This document shows, piece after piece, positions 25,795 to 34,660 of a DNA stretch of 64,000 bases. Origin of the DNA: Allobosea lupini (GTDB lineage: Bacteria; Pseudomonadota; Alphaproteobacteria; Rhizobiales; Beijerinckiaceae); assembly GCF_900109525.1 (NCBI RefSeq), contig NZ_FOAN01000007.1, positions 1-64,000 of the forward strand. Reading direction: 5' to 3'. A program made the translations under genes and the position numbers. Positions within the stretch are counted from its first letter, which is position 1. Every line of letters starts with the position of its first letter. The notes under the pieces are model-generated. The model saw only the letters and a list, made by a program, of their open reading frames with translations, made no database searches and was not told the origin of the DNA.

Positions 25795-26675
25795 GCAGCC
25801 AGCCCCGGGATGAAGAGCGGCAGGCGAGGGCGCAAATGGGCGAGGTCCTCCTCGTCCTTGATCGCGGCGCCGAGCGAGCGACGAAACGCTTCCGGCCAGG
25901 GCGCGCCGCTCTGGGCCAGCGCCGTCGCGGCCTCGGCCCAGTCGACCGCTTCGGCGACGCCCGGCGGCTTGGCGAGCGGCTCCTGCCGCAGCAGGCCGAC
26001 CGCATGGACGACCGCGCGAGCCGTGCTCTCGGCAACGGCGGAGGAGCGCAGCATGATGATCTGCGCTTCGCGTTCCGGCTCGGGATAGGCGATGTAGTGG
26101 TAGACGCAGCGGCGGCGCAGCGCCTCGTGCAGTTCGCGGGTGCGGTTCGAGGTCAGGATCACCACCGGCCGCTCGGGCGCGCGCAAAGTGCCGCGCTCGG
26201 GGATCGAGATCGAGAAATCCGAGAGGAATTCGAGCAGGAAGGCCTCGAACTCATGGTCCGAGCGGTCGATCTCGTCGATCAGCAGCACGACCTGGTCCGG
26301 CCGCCGCAGCGCCGTCAGCATCGGCCGCTCGATCAGGAAATCGTCGCGGTAGATGTCGAGCTGCTCGCCGTCCTTCGCCTGCCGAATGGCGAGCATCTGG
26401 CGCGGATAGTTCCATTCGTAGAGCGCGGCGGCCGCGTCGATACCCTCGAAGCATTGCAGGCGGATGAGCTGGCGCCCGAGGATGCCGGCGAGCGCCTTGG
26501 CGGCCTCGGTCTTGCCGACGCCGGGCGCGCCCTCCAGCAGCAACGGCTTGCCAAGCGCGAGCGAGAGGTAGCCGGCCGTCGCGATGCCGTCATCGGCGAG
26601 ATACATCGCCGCCTGGAGGGCCTCGGCGAGGTCCTCGGGGCTGGAGATGCCGGCGACGGTCGTCCTCAGCGCCAT
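25791..26675 (-). CDS. MoxR-type AAA ATPase (CoxD-like)
   Basis: The start at 26675 (MALRTTVAGISSPEDLAEAL) gives 294 residues and lies four bases after the Mo-subunit stop. Walker A EGAPGVGKTEAAKALA near 48, Walker B VVLLIDEIDRSD near 129 and sensor 1 VILTSNRTREL are present. MoxR/CoxD ATPases act as chaperones with VWA partners and help insert or modify the Mo centre. Stop and start overlap with the CoxE-like gene. Confidence 0.9.
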   Translation of the reverse strand: MALRTTVAGISSPEDLAEALQAAMYLADDGIATAGYLSLALGKPLLLEGAPGVGKTEAAKALAGILGRQLIRLQCFEGIDAAAALYEWNYPRQMLAIRQAKDGEQLDIYRDDFLIERPMLTALRRPDQVVLLIDEIDRSDHEFEAFLLEFLSDFSISIPERGTLRAPERPVVILTSNRTRELHEALRRRCVYHYIAYPEPEREAQIIMLRSSAVAESTARAVVHAVGLLRQEPLAKPPGVAEAVDWAEAATALAQSGAPWPEAFRRSLGAAIKDEEDLAHLRPRLPLFIPGLAA

Positions 26676-26679
26676 CGCG

Positions 26680-27723
26680 TCACCGCCAGTTGACCGGGCC
26701 GCCGCGGCGCGGACCGGGCTTGGCGCCACCATTGGCCTTGATCCCACGCAGGATCTTCTCCGGCGTGATCGGCAACTCGTCGACCCGGACGCCGACAGCG
26801 TTGTAGACGGCGTTGGCGATCGCCGGCAGCACCGGATTGGCGCACATCTCGCCCGGGCCCTTGCCGCCGAACGGGCCATCCGGCGCCGGTCGCTCCAGCA
26901 CCGTGACGTGATAGGGCGCGATGTCGCCCGGCCCTGGCATCAGGTACTCGTTGAAGTCTCGCGGGCCGTGCTCCGGATTGGGATAATACGGTTCCGGCGT
27001 TTCGTAGAGCGCGTGGCTGATCCCCATCCAGGCGCCGCCGACCAGCTGCTGCTCGACCATGCGCGGATTGATGACGCGGCCGAGCTCGTAGGCGCTGGTC
27101 ATCCTGAGCACCTCGACCTCGCCGGTCTCGTCGTCGACGGCGACATCGGCGACGAGGCAGGCATGGGCGAAGGCGGTGTTCGGGTTCATCTCGCCGGTCT
27201 CGGCATCGACCGCCGAAAGCGGGATCAGGAAGATGCCGCGCCCGGCGATGGTCTTGCCCTGCTTGAACTGCGCCGCCTGCGCCGTCGCCTTGACCGTGAT
27301 GCTGCGCGAGGGCGCGCCGCGGACATGGATGTTGCCGCGCCCGTCGGTGACGAGGTCGGCGGCATTGACTTCCAGCTCTTCCGCCGCGGCCTCGAGCAGG
27401 ACACCACGGGCCTCGCGCGCCGCGACGATGATGGCGTTGCCCATTCGGTGCGTGCCGCGCGAGGCGAAGGAGCCCATGTCGTGCGGGCCGGTGTCGCTGT
27501 CGGCGGTGTCGACATACACATCCTCGATGGGCACGCCGAGCGTCTCTGCCGCGATCTGGCGCGAGACCTGCTTCATGCCCTGACCGAGATCGATCGCCGA
27601 GAGCGCGACGGTGAACTTGCCGTCCGGGTTGGAATGGATCAGCGCCTGGCTTGGATCGCCGCCCAGGTTCATGCCGATCGGGTAGTTGACCGAGGCCATG
27701 CCGCGGCCTTCGTGACGTGCCAT
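26680..27723 (-). CDS. Molybdenum hydroxylase large subunit, C-terminal half
   Basis: The start at 27723 lies one base after the stop of the N-terminal half; 347 residues. It begins near GMNLGGDPSQALIHSNPDGK and carries the Mo-pterin regions DLGQGMKQVSRQIAAETLGV and FASRGTHRMGNAI, and the segment with the catalytic Glu, GGKGPGEMCANPVLPAIANA. In most xanthine dehydrogenase/aldehyde oxidase-family enzymes this half is joined to the N-terminal half in one chain of about 750 residues. Here two chains must assemble around one cofactor. The substrate is unknown. Confidence 0.87.
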   Translation of the reverse strand: MARHEGRGMASVNYPIGMNLGGDPSQALIHSNPDGKFTVALSAIDLGQGMKQVSRQIAAETLGVPIEDVYVDTADSDTGPHDMGSFASRGTHRMGNAIIVAAREARGVLLEAAAEELEVNAADLVTDGRGNIHVRGAPSRSITVKATAQAAQFKQGKTIAGRGIFLIPLSAVDAETGEMNPNTAFAHACLVADVAVDDETGEVEVLRMTSAYELGRVINPRMVEQQLVGGAWMGISHALYETPEPYYPNPEHGPRDFNEYLMPGPGDIAPYHVTVLERPAPDGPFGGKGPGEMCANPVLPAIANAVYNAVGVRVDELPITPEKILRGIKANGGAKPGPRRGGPVNWR

Positions 27724-27724
27724 C

Positions 27725-29485
27725 TCAGCGCCTCCTCGTGCCGAAGACCGACGAGAACCGCACCGCGCCATGCTGGGTCTGCGCGGGTGCGGCCGGCGGT
27801 GGCGAGGCAGGCGGCGGGCTCGCCGGTTGGTGGCCGGGAGCTGGCGAATATGAACTGGCCGGCTGATAGGGCGGCGGCGCGGGCTGGTAGGCCGGAGGTG
27901 GTGGCGCTGTCGGCCGCTGCGGCTCGTAGCGCGGCACCTGCGTCGGCGTCGCGCGGCCGTCGCGCGCGCCTTCCATCACCGGCTGCTTGCTCGGCGCGAT
28001 CCGGCTCGTCCCTGCGGGCAGCACCTGCGTCACCGGTCCGCTCCGCGTATCGGGCCGGCCGATCTGGCCGCGGGCATCGAGCTGGGTCGCCGGGATTTGC
28101 GCGCGTTCGCCGGCGCCGCCGCCGATCAGCGAAGACGCCCGCTTCGCCTGCTCGGACAGCGGCCAGTTCGCCTTCTCGGCCGCGACCTGCACGCATTCGA
28201 CCAGCGCCGTGTTCTTGGCGGCGCGCCGATGCGGCTTCATGTCGCCATCGCGATAGGCGTTGAGAATCCGGAACTCCATCGGGTCCATGCTGGCGGCCTC
28301 AGCGAGGCGGTCCATCTGGACCTCGAGCGCGAAGTCGACCGCGGTGACGCCGAAGCCGCGCATCGCGGTCGAGGGGCAGCGATTGGTGTAGGAGACGTAG
28401 ATGTCGGAGGCGACGTTGGGGATCCAGTACGGCCCCGGCACATGCGCCGTGCACTTGATCGCGGCGTAGCTCGACAGGCGCGTATAGGCGCCGGCGTCGA
28501 AATAGCTGCGGATATGGCGGGCAACAATCCGCCCGTCGCGCATCAATCCGTCCTTGATGTAGATGCGCTCGGCCCCGCGCGGCGAGCCGTAGAGCATCTC
28601 CTCCTCGCGATCGAGCACGAAGCGCACCGGGCGGCCGGTCAGCATGGCGCCGAGCACGGCGAGCGGCTCGGTCAGCGAGTCGACCTTGCCGCCGAAGCCG
28701 CCGCCGACCGTGCCGCCGATGAAATGCAGCTGGTTCGACTCGACGTCGACGATCTTGGCGGTCGTGCCCAGCGCGAAGAACAGCCCTTGCGCGCAGGAGT
28801 GCACGACATAGCGGCCGTTCTGTTCGGGCGCCGCGATCGAGCCGTTGGTCTCGGTCGGCGCATGCTCGATCGGCGACATCTGGTAGCGATGTTCCATCAC
28901 GATATCGGCGCTGGCGAAGCCGCGCTCGACGTCGCCGAAGCGCAGCTTCTGATGGTCGAAGCGCTCGTGATATTCGAAGTAATTGCCGGGATAGGTCTCG
29001 TTGACCACCGGCGCGCCGGGCTTCAGCGTCTCCTCGACATCGAAGACGGCCGGAAGCGGGTCGTAGTCGATGCGCACCAGCTTGCGCGCGGCCAGCGCCT
29101 GCGCCTCGCTGTCGGCGAGGATCGCGATGACCGGCTCGCCCTTGTAACTGACCTTGCTCACCGCCAGCGAGGGCTCGTCGTCCTTACCGAAATTGATCAG
29201 GCTGAGCAGCGTGTTCTTGTTAACCGGCACGTCGGCGCCGCGCAGCACGCGCTTGACGCCCGGCGCGCGCTCGGCCGCCGAGGTGTCGATCGAACGGATG
29301 CGGGCATGATGGTGCGGGCTGCGCACCACCTTGAGATGCAGCATGCCGTCGAAGGCGTGATCGTCGAAGAAGCGGGTGCGCGCCGTGACATGGCCCGGCA
29401 TGTCCTGGCGCTGCACGCCCTTGCCGATGACGTTGAGATTGTCGTCGCGCTCGTCGGCGAAGAGGTCCTTGCGGAGTTCTAGCAT
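27725..29485 (-). CDS. Molybdenum hydroxylase large subunit, N-terminal half with Pro-rich tail
   Basis: The start at 29485 (MLELRKDLFADERDDNLNVI) gives 586 residues. The aldehyde oxidase/xanthine dehydrogenase a/b hammerhead domain spans about 20-160. The Mo-pterin domain follows with TVGGGFGGKVD near 259 and STAMRGFGVTA near 372. This RGFG loop is xanthine-dehydrogenase-like, not the AYRCSFR of form I CO dehydrogenase. From about residue 453 the sequence becomes a low-complexity, Pro/Ala/Gln-rich tail ending VRFSSVFGTRRR, after which a second gene supplies the rest of the subunit. The tail is not part of the standard enzyme and may be a docking or interaction segment. Confidence 0.87.
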   Translation of the reverse strand: MLELRKDLFADERDDNLNVIGKGVQRQDMPGHVTARTRFFDDHAFDGMLHLKVVRSPHHHARIRSIDTSAAERAPGVKRVLRGADVPVNKNTLLSLINFGKDDEPSLAVSKVSYKGEPVIAILADSEAQALAARKLVRIDYDPLPAVFDVEETLKPGAPVVNETYPGNYFEYHERFDHQKLRFGDVERGFASADIVMEHRYQMSPIEHAPTETNGSIAAPEQNGRYVVHSCAQGLFFALGTTAKIVDVESNQLHFIGGTVGGGFGGKVDSLTEPLAVLGAMLTGRPVRFVLDREEEMLYGSPRGAERIYIKDGLMRDGRIVARHIRSYFDAGAYTRLSSYAAIKCTAHVPGPYWIPNVASDIYVSYTNRCPSTAMRGFGVTAVDFALEVQMDRLAEAASMDPMEFRILNAYRDGDMKPHRRAAKNTALVECVQVAAEKANWPLSEQAKRASSLIGGGAGERAQIPATQLDARGQIGRPDTRSGPVTQVLPAGTSRIAPSKQPVMEGARDGRATPTQVPRYEPQRPTAPPPPAYQPAPPPYQPASSYSPAPGHQPASPPPASPPPAAPAQTQHGAVRFSSVFGTRRR

Positions 29486-29496
29486 GACGGCCTCCC

Positions 29497-29979
29497 TCAA
29501 GCCCGGCGCGCGCCGGGCGCGTTCGCCGCGGCGAGGATAGCGGCGATGATCGGCTCGTAGCCGGTGCAGCGGCAGATGTTGCCACTGATCGCCTCGACGA
29601 CCTCCTCCCGGCTCGGCTGCGGGTTCTTTGCCAGCAGGGCCCGCGCCGCGGTCAGCATGCCCGGCGTGCAGAAGCCGCATTGGGCGGCGAAATGGTCCAT
29701 GAAGGCGTCCTGCAACGGGTGCAGGTTCGGACCGTCGGCCATGCCGGAGGTGGTCTCGATCTGGCGACCCTCGCAGGACACCGCGAGGGTCAAGCAGGCG
29801 AGCTGCGGCTCGCCGTCGACCAGCACGGTGCAGACGCCGCAAGTGCCCTGGCCGCAGCCATATTTCGGGCCGAAATCGCCGAGCCCGCGCCGAAGCGTAT
29901 CGAGCAGGTTGCTCGCCGGGTCGACGAAGGTGGCGCGGTCGCTGCCGTTAAGGCGGAACTGGATGGGGAGCTTGGCCAT
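29497..29979 (-). CDS. Molybdenum hydroxylase small subunit, two [2Fe-2S] clusters
   Basis: The start at 29979 (MAKLPIQFRLNGSDRATFVD) gives 160 residues, typical of CoxS/XdhC-type subunits. The plant-type ferredoxin motif YGCGQGTCGVCTVLVDG is near residue 40 and the second cluster motif AQCGFCTPGM ... GNICRCTGY is in the C-terminal half. It passes electrons from the Mo site to the FAD subunit. It sits 10 bases after the FAD-subunit gene. Confidence 0.93.
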   Translation of the reverse strand: MAKLPIQFRLNGSDRATFVDPASNLLDTLRRGLGDFGPKYGCGQGTCGVCTVLVDGEPQLACLTLAVSCEGRQIETTSGMADGPNLHPLQDAFMDHFAAQCGFCTPGMLTAARALLAKNPQPSREEVVEAISGNICRCTGYEPIIAAILAAANAPGARRA

Positions 29980-29989
29980 CGGCGCCTCC

Positions 29990-30811
29990 TCAGCGCGGCT
30001 CGCCGGCGAGCAGCCGGCCGAGATGGACGGGGAGGATCTCGCGCCGATACCACTCGCTCGCGATCGCGTCGGTCGCCGGGCGGCAACCTTCGAGCGCCGC
30101 CTGCTTCGCCACCTGGACCGCGGCCTGGTCGAGCGGCTTGCCGTCGAGCGCGCGCTCGACGCCGCGGGCGCGGATCGGGGTCGGTGCCATCGCGCCATAG
30201 GCGACGCGCGCCTGCGCGATCCGGCCGCCCGCAAGCGGCAGATGCGCCGCGATCGAGAGCAGCGAGATGCCCTTCGGCTTCACCCGGCTGATCTTGCGGA
30301 AATGGAACTCGGCCGGGTTCTGCGGCCGGGCGAACTGCACAGCCGTCACCAGCCCCTGGCCGCCGCGCTCGCGGGCGCTGAGGAAATCCTCCAGCGCCAC
30401 CGCCCGGCCCGAGCCGTAGCCGGATTGCAGCACGACCTGCGCATCGAGCGCCAGCAGTGCCACTGTGAAGTCGCCATAGGGCGCCGCGGCGAAGAGATTG
30501 CCGCCGATCGTCGCCATCGTCCGGACCGCCGGACCGCCGATGGCGCGCGCCGCGGCATGCAGGAAGGCGAGGTCGCGATTGGCCAGCACCATCGCCATGG
30601 TCACGCCGGCGCCGAGCTCGACGCGGGCGCCGCCGGTGCTCATCTGGCGGAAGGCCGGATCGGTGACGCGCACCAGCGTGCCCTCGGTCAGGCGGCCCTC
30701 GTTAACGTCGCGCATCACGAGGGTACCCCCGCCGATCAGCAGCGCCTGGCGGTCGCCGGAGAGGATGCCGGCGGCTTCCGACAGGCTGGCGCAGGTTCGC
30801 AGATCGAGCAT
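29990..30811 (-). CDS. Molybdenum hydroxylase FAD-binding subunit (CoxM-like)
   Basis: The start at 30811 (MLDLRTCASLSEAAGILSGD) gives 273 residues. FAD-binding segments LIGGGTLVMRDVNEG near 25 and TMATIGGNLFAAAPYGDFTV near 92 are present, followed by the CO-dehydrogenase-flavoprotein C-terminal domain (YRREILPVHLGRLL). It moves electrons from the Fe-S subunit to an acceptor. It starts one base after the stop of an SRPBCC gene. Confidence 0.92.
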   Translation of the reverse strand: MLDLRTCASLSEAAGILSGDRQALLIGGGTLVMRDVNEGRLTEGTLVRVTDPAFRQMSTGGARVELGAGVTMAMVLANRDLAFLHAAARAIGGPAVRTMATIGGNLFAAAPYGDFTVALLALDAQVVLQSGYGSGRAVALEDFLSARERGGQGLVTAVQFARPQNPAEFHFRKISRVKPKGISLLSIAAHLPLAGGRIAQARVAYGAMAPTPIRARGVERALDGKPLDQAAVQVAKQAALEGCRPATDAIASEWYRREILPVHLGRLLAGEPR

Positions 30812-30812
30812 G

Positions 30813-31265
30813 TCAGGCCTCCTCGCCGACGATCGCCGGCAGGCGGCGCACCGCCTCGATGCCGTTGGTGTAGACCTCGTCGCCGACCAGCCTGGCGAGC
30901 TCGGCCTCGCGTCCCGGCGGCGTGGTGAAGCGGCTCTCCCAGTGCCAGAAGCTGCGGTTGCCATCGGTCACCGGCAGCAGACGGACATGGGCGACGTAGT
31001 TGAACAGCGGGATCGGCGTATCGAGCAGGCAGTAGCTGAAGGTCATCTCGAGATCGGAGAGGGTCAGCAGCTGTTCGCGCAATTCGCTGCCGTCGCGCAG
31101 CTGGAAGCGCCGGATGCAGCCGACACGGTCCGGCGGGTAGGCGCGCTCGATCTCGCTCCGCGCCACGATCGGATGCCAGCGGTCATGCCCGTTGAAGTCG
31201 CGCAGGACCGACCAGAGCCGGTCCACCGGCGCATCGATGATCGTGCTGCGGACCACATGGGGCAT
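30813..31265 (-). CDS. SRPBCC family protein (first of a tandem pair by position)
   Basis: 150 residues. A START/Bet v 1-like ligand-binding fold: IDAPVDRLWSVLRDFNGHDR, then the strand region VGCIRRFQLRDGSELREQLL and a long C-terminal helix. It is clearly paralogous to the adjacent 31268-31705 gene (shared WHP, VGCIR.F.LR, LREQLL.LSD and NYVA segments). SRPBCC proteins bind hydrophobic ligands; CoxG-type members accompany Mo hydroxylases. Two bases separate the pair. Confidence 0.85.
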   Translation of the reverse strand: MPHVVRSTIIDAPVDRLWSVLRDFNGHDRWHPIVARSEIERAYPPDRVGCIRRFQLRDGSELREQLLTLSDLEMTFSYCLLDTPIPLFNYVAHVRLLPVTDGNRSFWHWESRFTTPPGREAELARLVGDEVYTNGIEAVRRLPAIVGEEA

Positions 31266-31267
31266 GG

Positions 31268-31705
31268 CTATCCCCCGAAGGCGCGCTTGAGGGCGTCGAA
31301 GCCGCCCTGGAAGACATTGGTGCCGATGCCGGCGACGAGCTCGGCCTCCTTGTCAGGCGCACAGTCGAAATCGGCCGACCATTCGATGAAGGTGCGCTCC
31401 TGGTCGGTGATCGGCGTCAGCCTGAGCGTCGCGACGTAGTTGGTCAGCGGCATCGGCGAGTCCAGGATCGAATAGGTGCAGAACATGTCGTAGTCGGAGA
31501 GGCCGAGCAGCTGCTCGCGCAAACGGTCGCCGCTGCGCAGCGAGAAGGCGCGGATGCAGCCGACCTTGTCGGCCGGCTCGCCGTTCTCGATCCGGCTCTC
31601 GGCGATGCGCGGATGCCAGTTCGGCAGCCCGTTGAAGTCGCGCACCCTGGCCCAGACCTTGGCGGCCGGGGCGGCGATGACGCTGGAGACGTAGACGCGG
31701 GCCAT
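31268..31705 (-). CDS. SRPBCC family protein (second of a tandem pair by position)
   Basis: 145 residues, MARVYVSSVIAAPAAKVWAR at the N-terminus. It shares with its neighbour the pattern RDFNG..NWHP, DKVGCIRAFSLRSGDRLREQ and LLGLSDYDM, so the two arose by tandem duplication and later diverged. They may form a heterodimer or bind substrate and product. It begins 11 bases after the flotillin-like gene. No signal peptide. Confidence 0.85.
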   Translation of the reverse strand: MARVYVSSVIAAPAAKVWARVRDFNGLPNWHPRIAESRIENGEPADKVGCIRAFSLRSGDRLREQLLGLSDYDMFCTYSILDSPMPLTNYVATLRLTPITDQERTFIEWSADFDCAPDKEAELVAGIGTNVFQGGFDALKRAFGG

Positions 31706-31716
31706 CGCTCAGCGCC

Positions 31717-34614
31717 TCACGACTTCTTGCCGGAGCCGGAACGGCCGCCGCCTTCAGGAGCCGGAGGGGGCTCGCCAGCTTCCTTCGGCTTGGCCGGCTG
31801 CGCTTCCTTGGCGACGCGTTGCATGTCGGAGGCCTCGCGCATCAGCCCACCCATCCTGGCGAGATTGCCGCCCTCGATGCCGATCTCCTTCAGCACCTGG
31901 TCGATCATCGGCGCCTGGACCCGGTAGCGCAGCGCCGATTCGATGACCTCGTCGGTGGGCGAGCGCGCCGCGCCGCCCGCGCCGCTCGCTCCCGCCCCGC
32001 CGGCGAGCCCGTCGACATGGAGGATGCGGATGCCCTCGATCTTCTCCATCGGCTTGACGCTCTCGCGCACGATGCCCTCGATCTTGTCGAGCAGGCGGCG
32101 CCGGAACAGCCCGTAGCGGGCGCCGTCGCTAAGCACGTTCTCGGCCTCGTAGAGCAGCTTCTGCGCCTCGGCCTCGACGGCACGGCGCACCTTCTCGGCC
32201 TCGGCCGCGATGCGCGCCTCCTCTGCGGCCTTCTCGGCGAGCAGGATCTCAACGGTCTTGCGCCGCTGGGCGCTCTCGCTCTCGCGGACGGTCTTGACCT
32301 TCTCCTCGGCCTCGACCGCCTTGGCGCGGGCGATCTCGGCACTGGCCTGCGCCGCCGATTCCTCCAGCGACTTGGCGTAGAGCGCGATCGCCTTGTCCAT
32401 TGCGGCCGTCTCGACCTCGCGCTCGCGCCCGATCTCGAGCTTGCGCAGCTCGCGCTGGCGGCCGATGCGGGCTTCGTCGAGTCCGCGATCGGACGAGATG
32501 CGGGCGCGCTCGACCTCCTCGTTCGCGACGATCTGCGCCTCCTGCAGCGCCTGGTTGCGGGCGATTTCCAGTTGCTCCAGCGCGCGGCGGCGCTCGATCC
32601 TGACCGCTTCCAGCGCCTGCTCGCGGGCGATGTCGACGGTCTCGACCTGCTGGCGCGCCGTGATCTCGGCCTGGCGCAGCGCCTTGTCGGCGTCGGTGCG
32701 CTCGACCTTCTTGGTCGCGAGGACGATCGCGCGCTGCTCTTCGGCGACCTCGATCGCCTCCTTCTGGGCGATCTGCGCGATCTCGCGCGTCCTGGTCGAG
32801 GTGATGCGCTCCTGGTCGAGCTTCAGCTCGATCGCAATGCGCTGACGCTCGACCGCGTCGCGGCGCTTGAGTTCGGCACCATCGAGTTCGGCCGCGCGCT
32901 TGATCTCCAGCTCCTTTGTGGCGAGTTCCGCGGCGATGCGCTCGGCGGCGACGGCCTTCTCCTGCGCGATCCTGGCGGCTTCCGTCGCCTCGCGCGCGGA
33001 AATCTCGGCGGTGTCGATCGCCTGGTTGCGAGCGATTTCGAGGCTGCGCACATCCTCGTCGCGGCGGATGCGTGCGCTCGAAATGGTTTGCTCCTGAGTG
33101 ATGCGAGCCTTCTCGGTCGCCTCGCGCGAGGCGATCTCCGCCGCCTCGATCGCTTCGGTGCGCCCGATCTCGAGCAGGCGGGTGCGCTGGTCGAGCGCGA
33201 TGCGGTCGGCCGCAACCGCATTCTCCTGGGCGATGCGGGCCTTCTCGATCGCTTCGCGGGCAGCAATCTCGGCCTCGTCGAGCGCCCGGTTGCGCGCGAT
33301 CTGGAGCGCGCGGACACGCTCCTCCTGCGAGATGCGGGCGGTCTCGACCGATTCACGCGCCGCGATGTCGTCCTGCTCCAGCGCGCGGGTACGCTCGATC
33401 TCGCGGTTGCGGACCTCCTGCTCGCGGGTGATGCGCTCGGAGTTGACCGCGGTCTCCTGCAGGATGCGGGCCTTCTCGGTGGATTCGCGCGCCTCGATCT
33501 CGGCCGCTTCCAGCACCCTGGTGCGCTCGATTTCCTTCTGCCGGATCTCGCGCTCGGAGGCGATGCGGGCGGCGTTGATCGCCTGCTCGTTGGCGATGCG
33601 CGCCTTCTCGACCTGCTCGCGCGCGGCGATCTCGGCCTCCTCGACGGCTTGTGTCCGGGCGATCTCCTGCTGGCGGATGTCCCGCTCCGAGGCGATGCGC
33701 GCCTCGCTGATCGCGCGCTCATTGGCGATGCGCGACTTCTCGATCTCCTCGCGCGACGTGATCTGCGCCTGCTCGGCCTCGGTGTCGCGGACGGCGCGCT
33801 CGCGGGCGACCTCGGCACGCTGCATGGCGCGCTTGATCTCGATCTCGCGCTGCTGCTCCAGCCGCGCCGCCTCGCTCTCGCGCTCGATGTCGAGCGCCTG
33901 GCGCTCGGCTTCGAGATTGCGGGTGCGGATGCGGATCATCGAGTCCTGCTCGATGTCGTTGCGCAGCTTCCGCTTGTCCTCGATCTCCTCGATGATCCGG
34001 GTCAGACCGGCGGCGTCGAAGCGGTTGGACGGGTTGAAATATTGCAGGTCGGTCTGGTCGAGATCGGTGAGCGCGACCGATTCCAGCACGAGGCCGTTCT
34101 GGTCCAGCGCCTCGGCGGCAGCATCCTTGACGCGCTGAACGTAGGAACCGCGCTGCTCGTGCATCTCCTCCATGGTCATCTCGGAGGCGACGGTGCGCAG
34201 CGCCGAGATGAACTTGCCGGAGAGCAGCGCATTGAGCTGGTCCGGCTGCAAGGTGCGCCGACCGAGCGTCGCGGCGGCGACCGAGACCGACTGCCGCTCC
34301 GGCTTCACCCGGACATAGAATTCGGCGTCGATGTCGACGCGCATGCGATCTCGGGTGATCAGCGCGTCGTTGTTCGCCCGCGTCACCGCAAGCTGCAGCA
34401 CGTTCATGTTGACCGGCGTGACGTCGTGGATGATCGGCAGAACGAAGGCGCCGCCATTGATCACCACCTTTTCGCCGAACAGGCCGGTGCGGACGAAGGA
34501 GACCTCCTTCGAGGAGCGGCGATAGAGCCAGTTCACCAGATAGACGACGATGGCGATGACGATCACCGCCACGATCAGCCAGAGGATCAGCGATCCGATC
34601 AGTTGCCCGGTCAT
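31717..34614 (-). CDS. Giant flotillin/SPFH protein with hendecad coiled-coil repeats
   Basis: 965 residues. Residues 5-30 are a membrane helix (IGSLILWLIVAVIVIAIVVY). Residues about 35-230 are an SPFH/flotillin domain (VVINGGAFVLPIIHDVTPVN; MTMEEMHEQRGSYVQRVKDA). Residues 283-579 are seven near-identical repeats of 44 residues (one of 33). A further long Ala/Glu/Arg coiled coil runs to about 860, followed by a flotillin C-terminal domain (GARYGLFRRRLLDKIEGIVR) and a Gly/Ser/Pro tail. Flotillins form membrane scaffolds; this one is far longer than the usual 450-680 residues. Its position among Mo-hydroxylase and transporter genes suggests it scaffolds that machinery at the inner membrane, which is inference. 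Confidence 0.88.
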   Translation of the reverse strand: MTGQLIGSLILWLIVAVIVIAIVVYLVNWLYRRSSKEVSFVRTGLFGEKVVINGGAFVLPIIHDVTPVNMNVLQLAVTRANNDALITRDRMRVDIDAEFYVRVKPERQSVSVAAATLGRRTLQPDQLNALLSGKFISALRTVASEMTMEEMHEQRGSYVQRVKDAAAEALDQNGLVLESVALTDLDQTDLQYFNPSNRFDAAGLTRIIEEIEDKRKLRNDIEQDSMIRIRTRNLEAERQALDIERESEAARLEQQREIEIKRAMQRAEVARERAVRDTEAEQAQITSREEIEKSRIANERAISEARIASERDIRQQEIARTQAVEEAEIAAREQVEKARIANEQAINAARIASEREIRQKEIERTRVLEAAEIEARESTEKARILQETAVNSERITREQEVRNREIERTRALEQDDIAARESVETARISQEERVRALQIARNRALDEAEIAAREAIEKARIAQENAVAADRIALDQRTRLLEIGRTEAIEAAEIASREATEKARITQEQTISSARIRRDEDVRSLEIARNQAIDTAEISAREATEAARIAQEKAVAAERIAAELATKELEIKRAAELDGAELKRRDAVERQRIAIELKLDQERITSTRTREIAQIAQKEAIEVAEEQRAIVLATKKVERTDADKALRQAEITARQQVETVDIAREQALEAVRIERRRALEQLEIARNQALQEAQIVANEEVERARISSDRGLDEARIGRQRELRKLEIGREREVETAAMDKAIALYAKSLEESAAQASAEIARAKAVEAEEKVKTVRESESAQRRKTVEILLAEKAAEEARIAAEAEKVRRAVEAEAQKLLYEAENVLSDGARYGLFRRRLLDKIEGIVRESVKPMEKIEGIRILHVDGLAGGAGASGAGGAARSPTDEVIESALRYRVQAPMIDQVLKEIGIEGGNLARMGGLMREASDMQRVAKEAQPAKPKEAGEPPPAPEGGGRSGSGKKS
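32878..33768 (-). repeat. Tandem 132-bp coding repeats (44-residue coiled-coil units) in the flotillin gene
   Basis: Seven units cover residues 283-579. Units start AQITSRE, AEIAARE, AEIEARE, DDIAARE, AEIAARE, AEIASRE and AEISARE. Six are 44 residues long (four hendecads of 11); the fourth is 33, exactly one hendecad shorter. The core is I-x-x-R-E-x-x-E-x-A-R-I, then E-I-x-R-x-x-A/V-L-E. Confidence 0.85.
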
Positions 34615-34660
34615 CGTGAAGCCCTCCCCAACCTTGTCGGCCTTGTGTTCGAACCACCGC

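Noticed and set aside
26680..29990. Form I CO dehydrogenase (CoxMSL) for the Mo enzyme
   Set aside because: The subunit set, MoxR and CoxE look Cox-like, but the active-site loop is TAMRGFGVTA rather than AYRCSFR, so CO oxidation is not supported.
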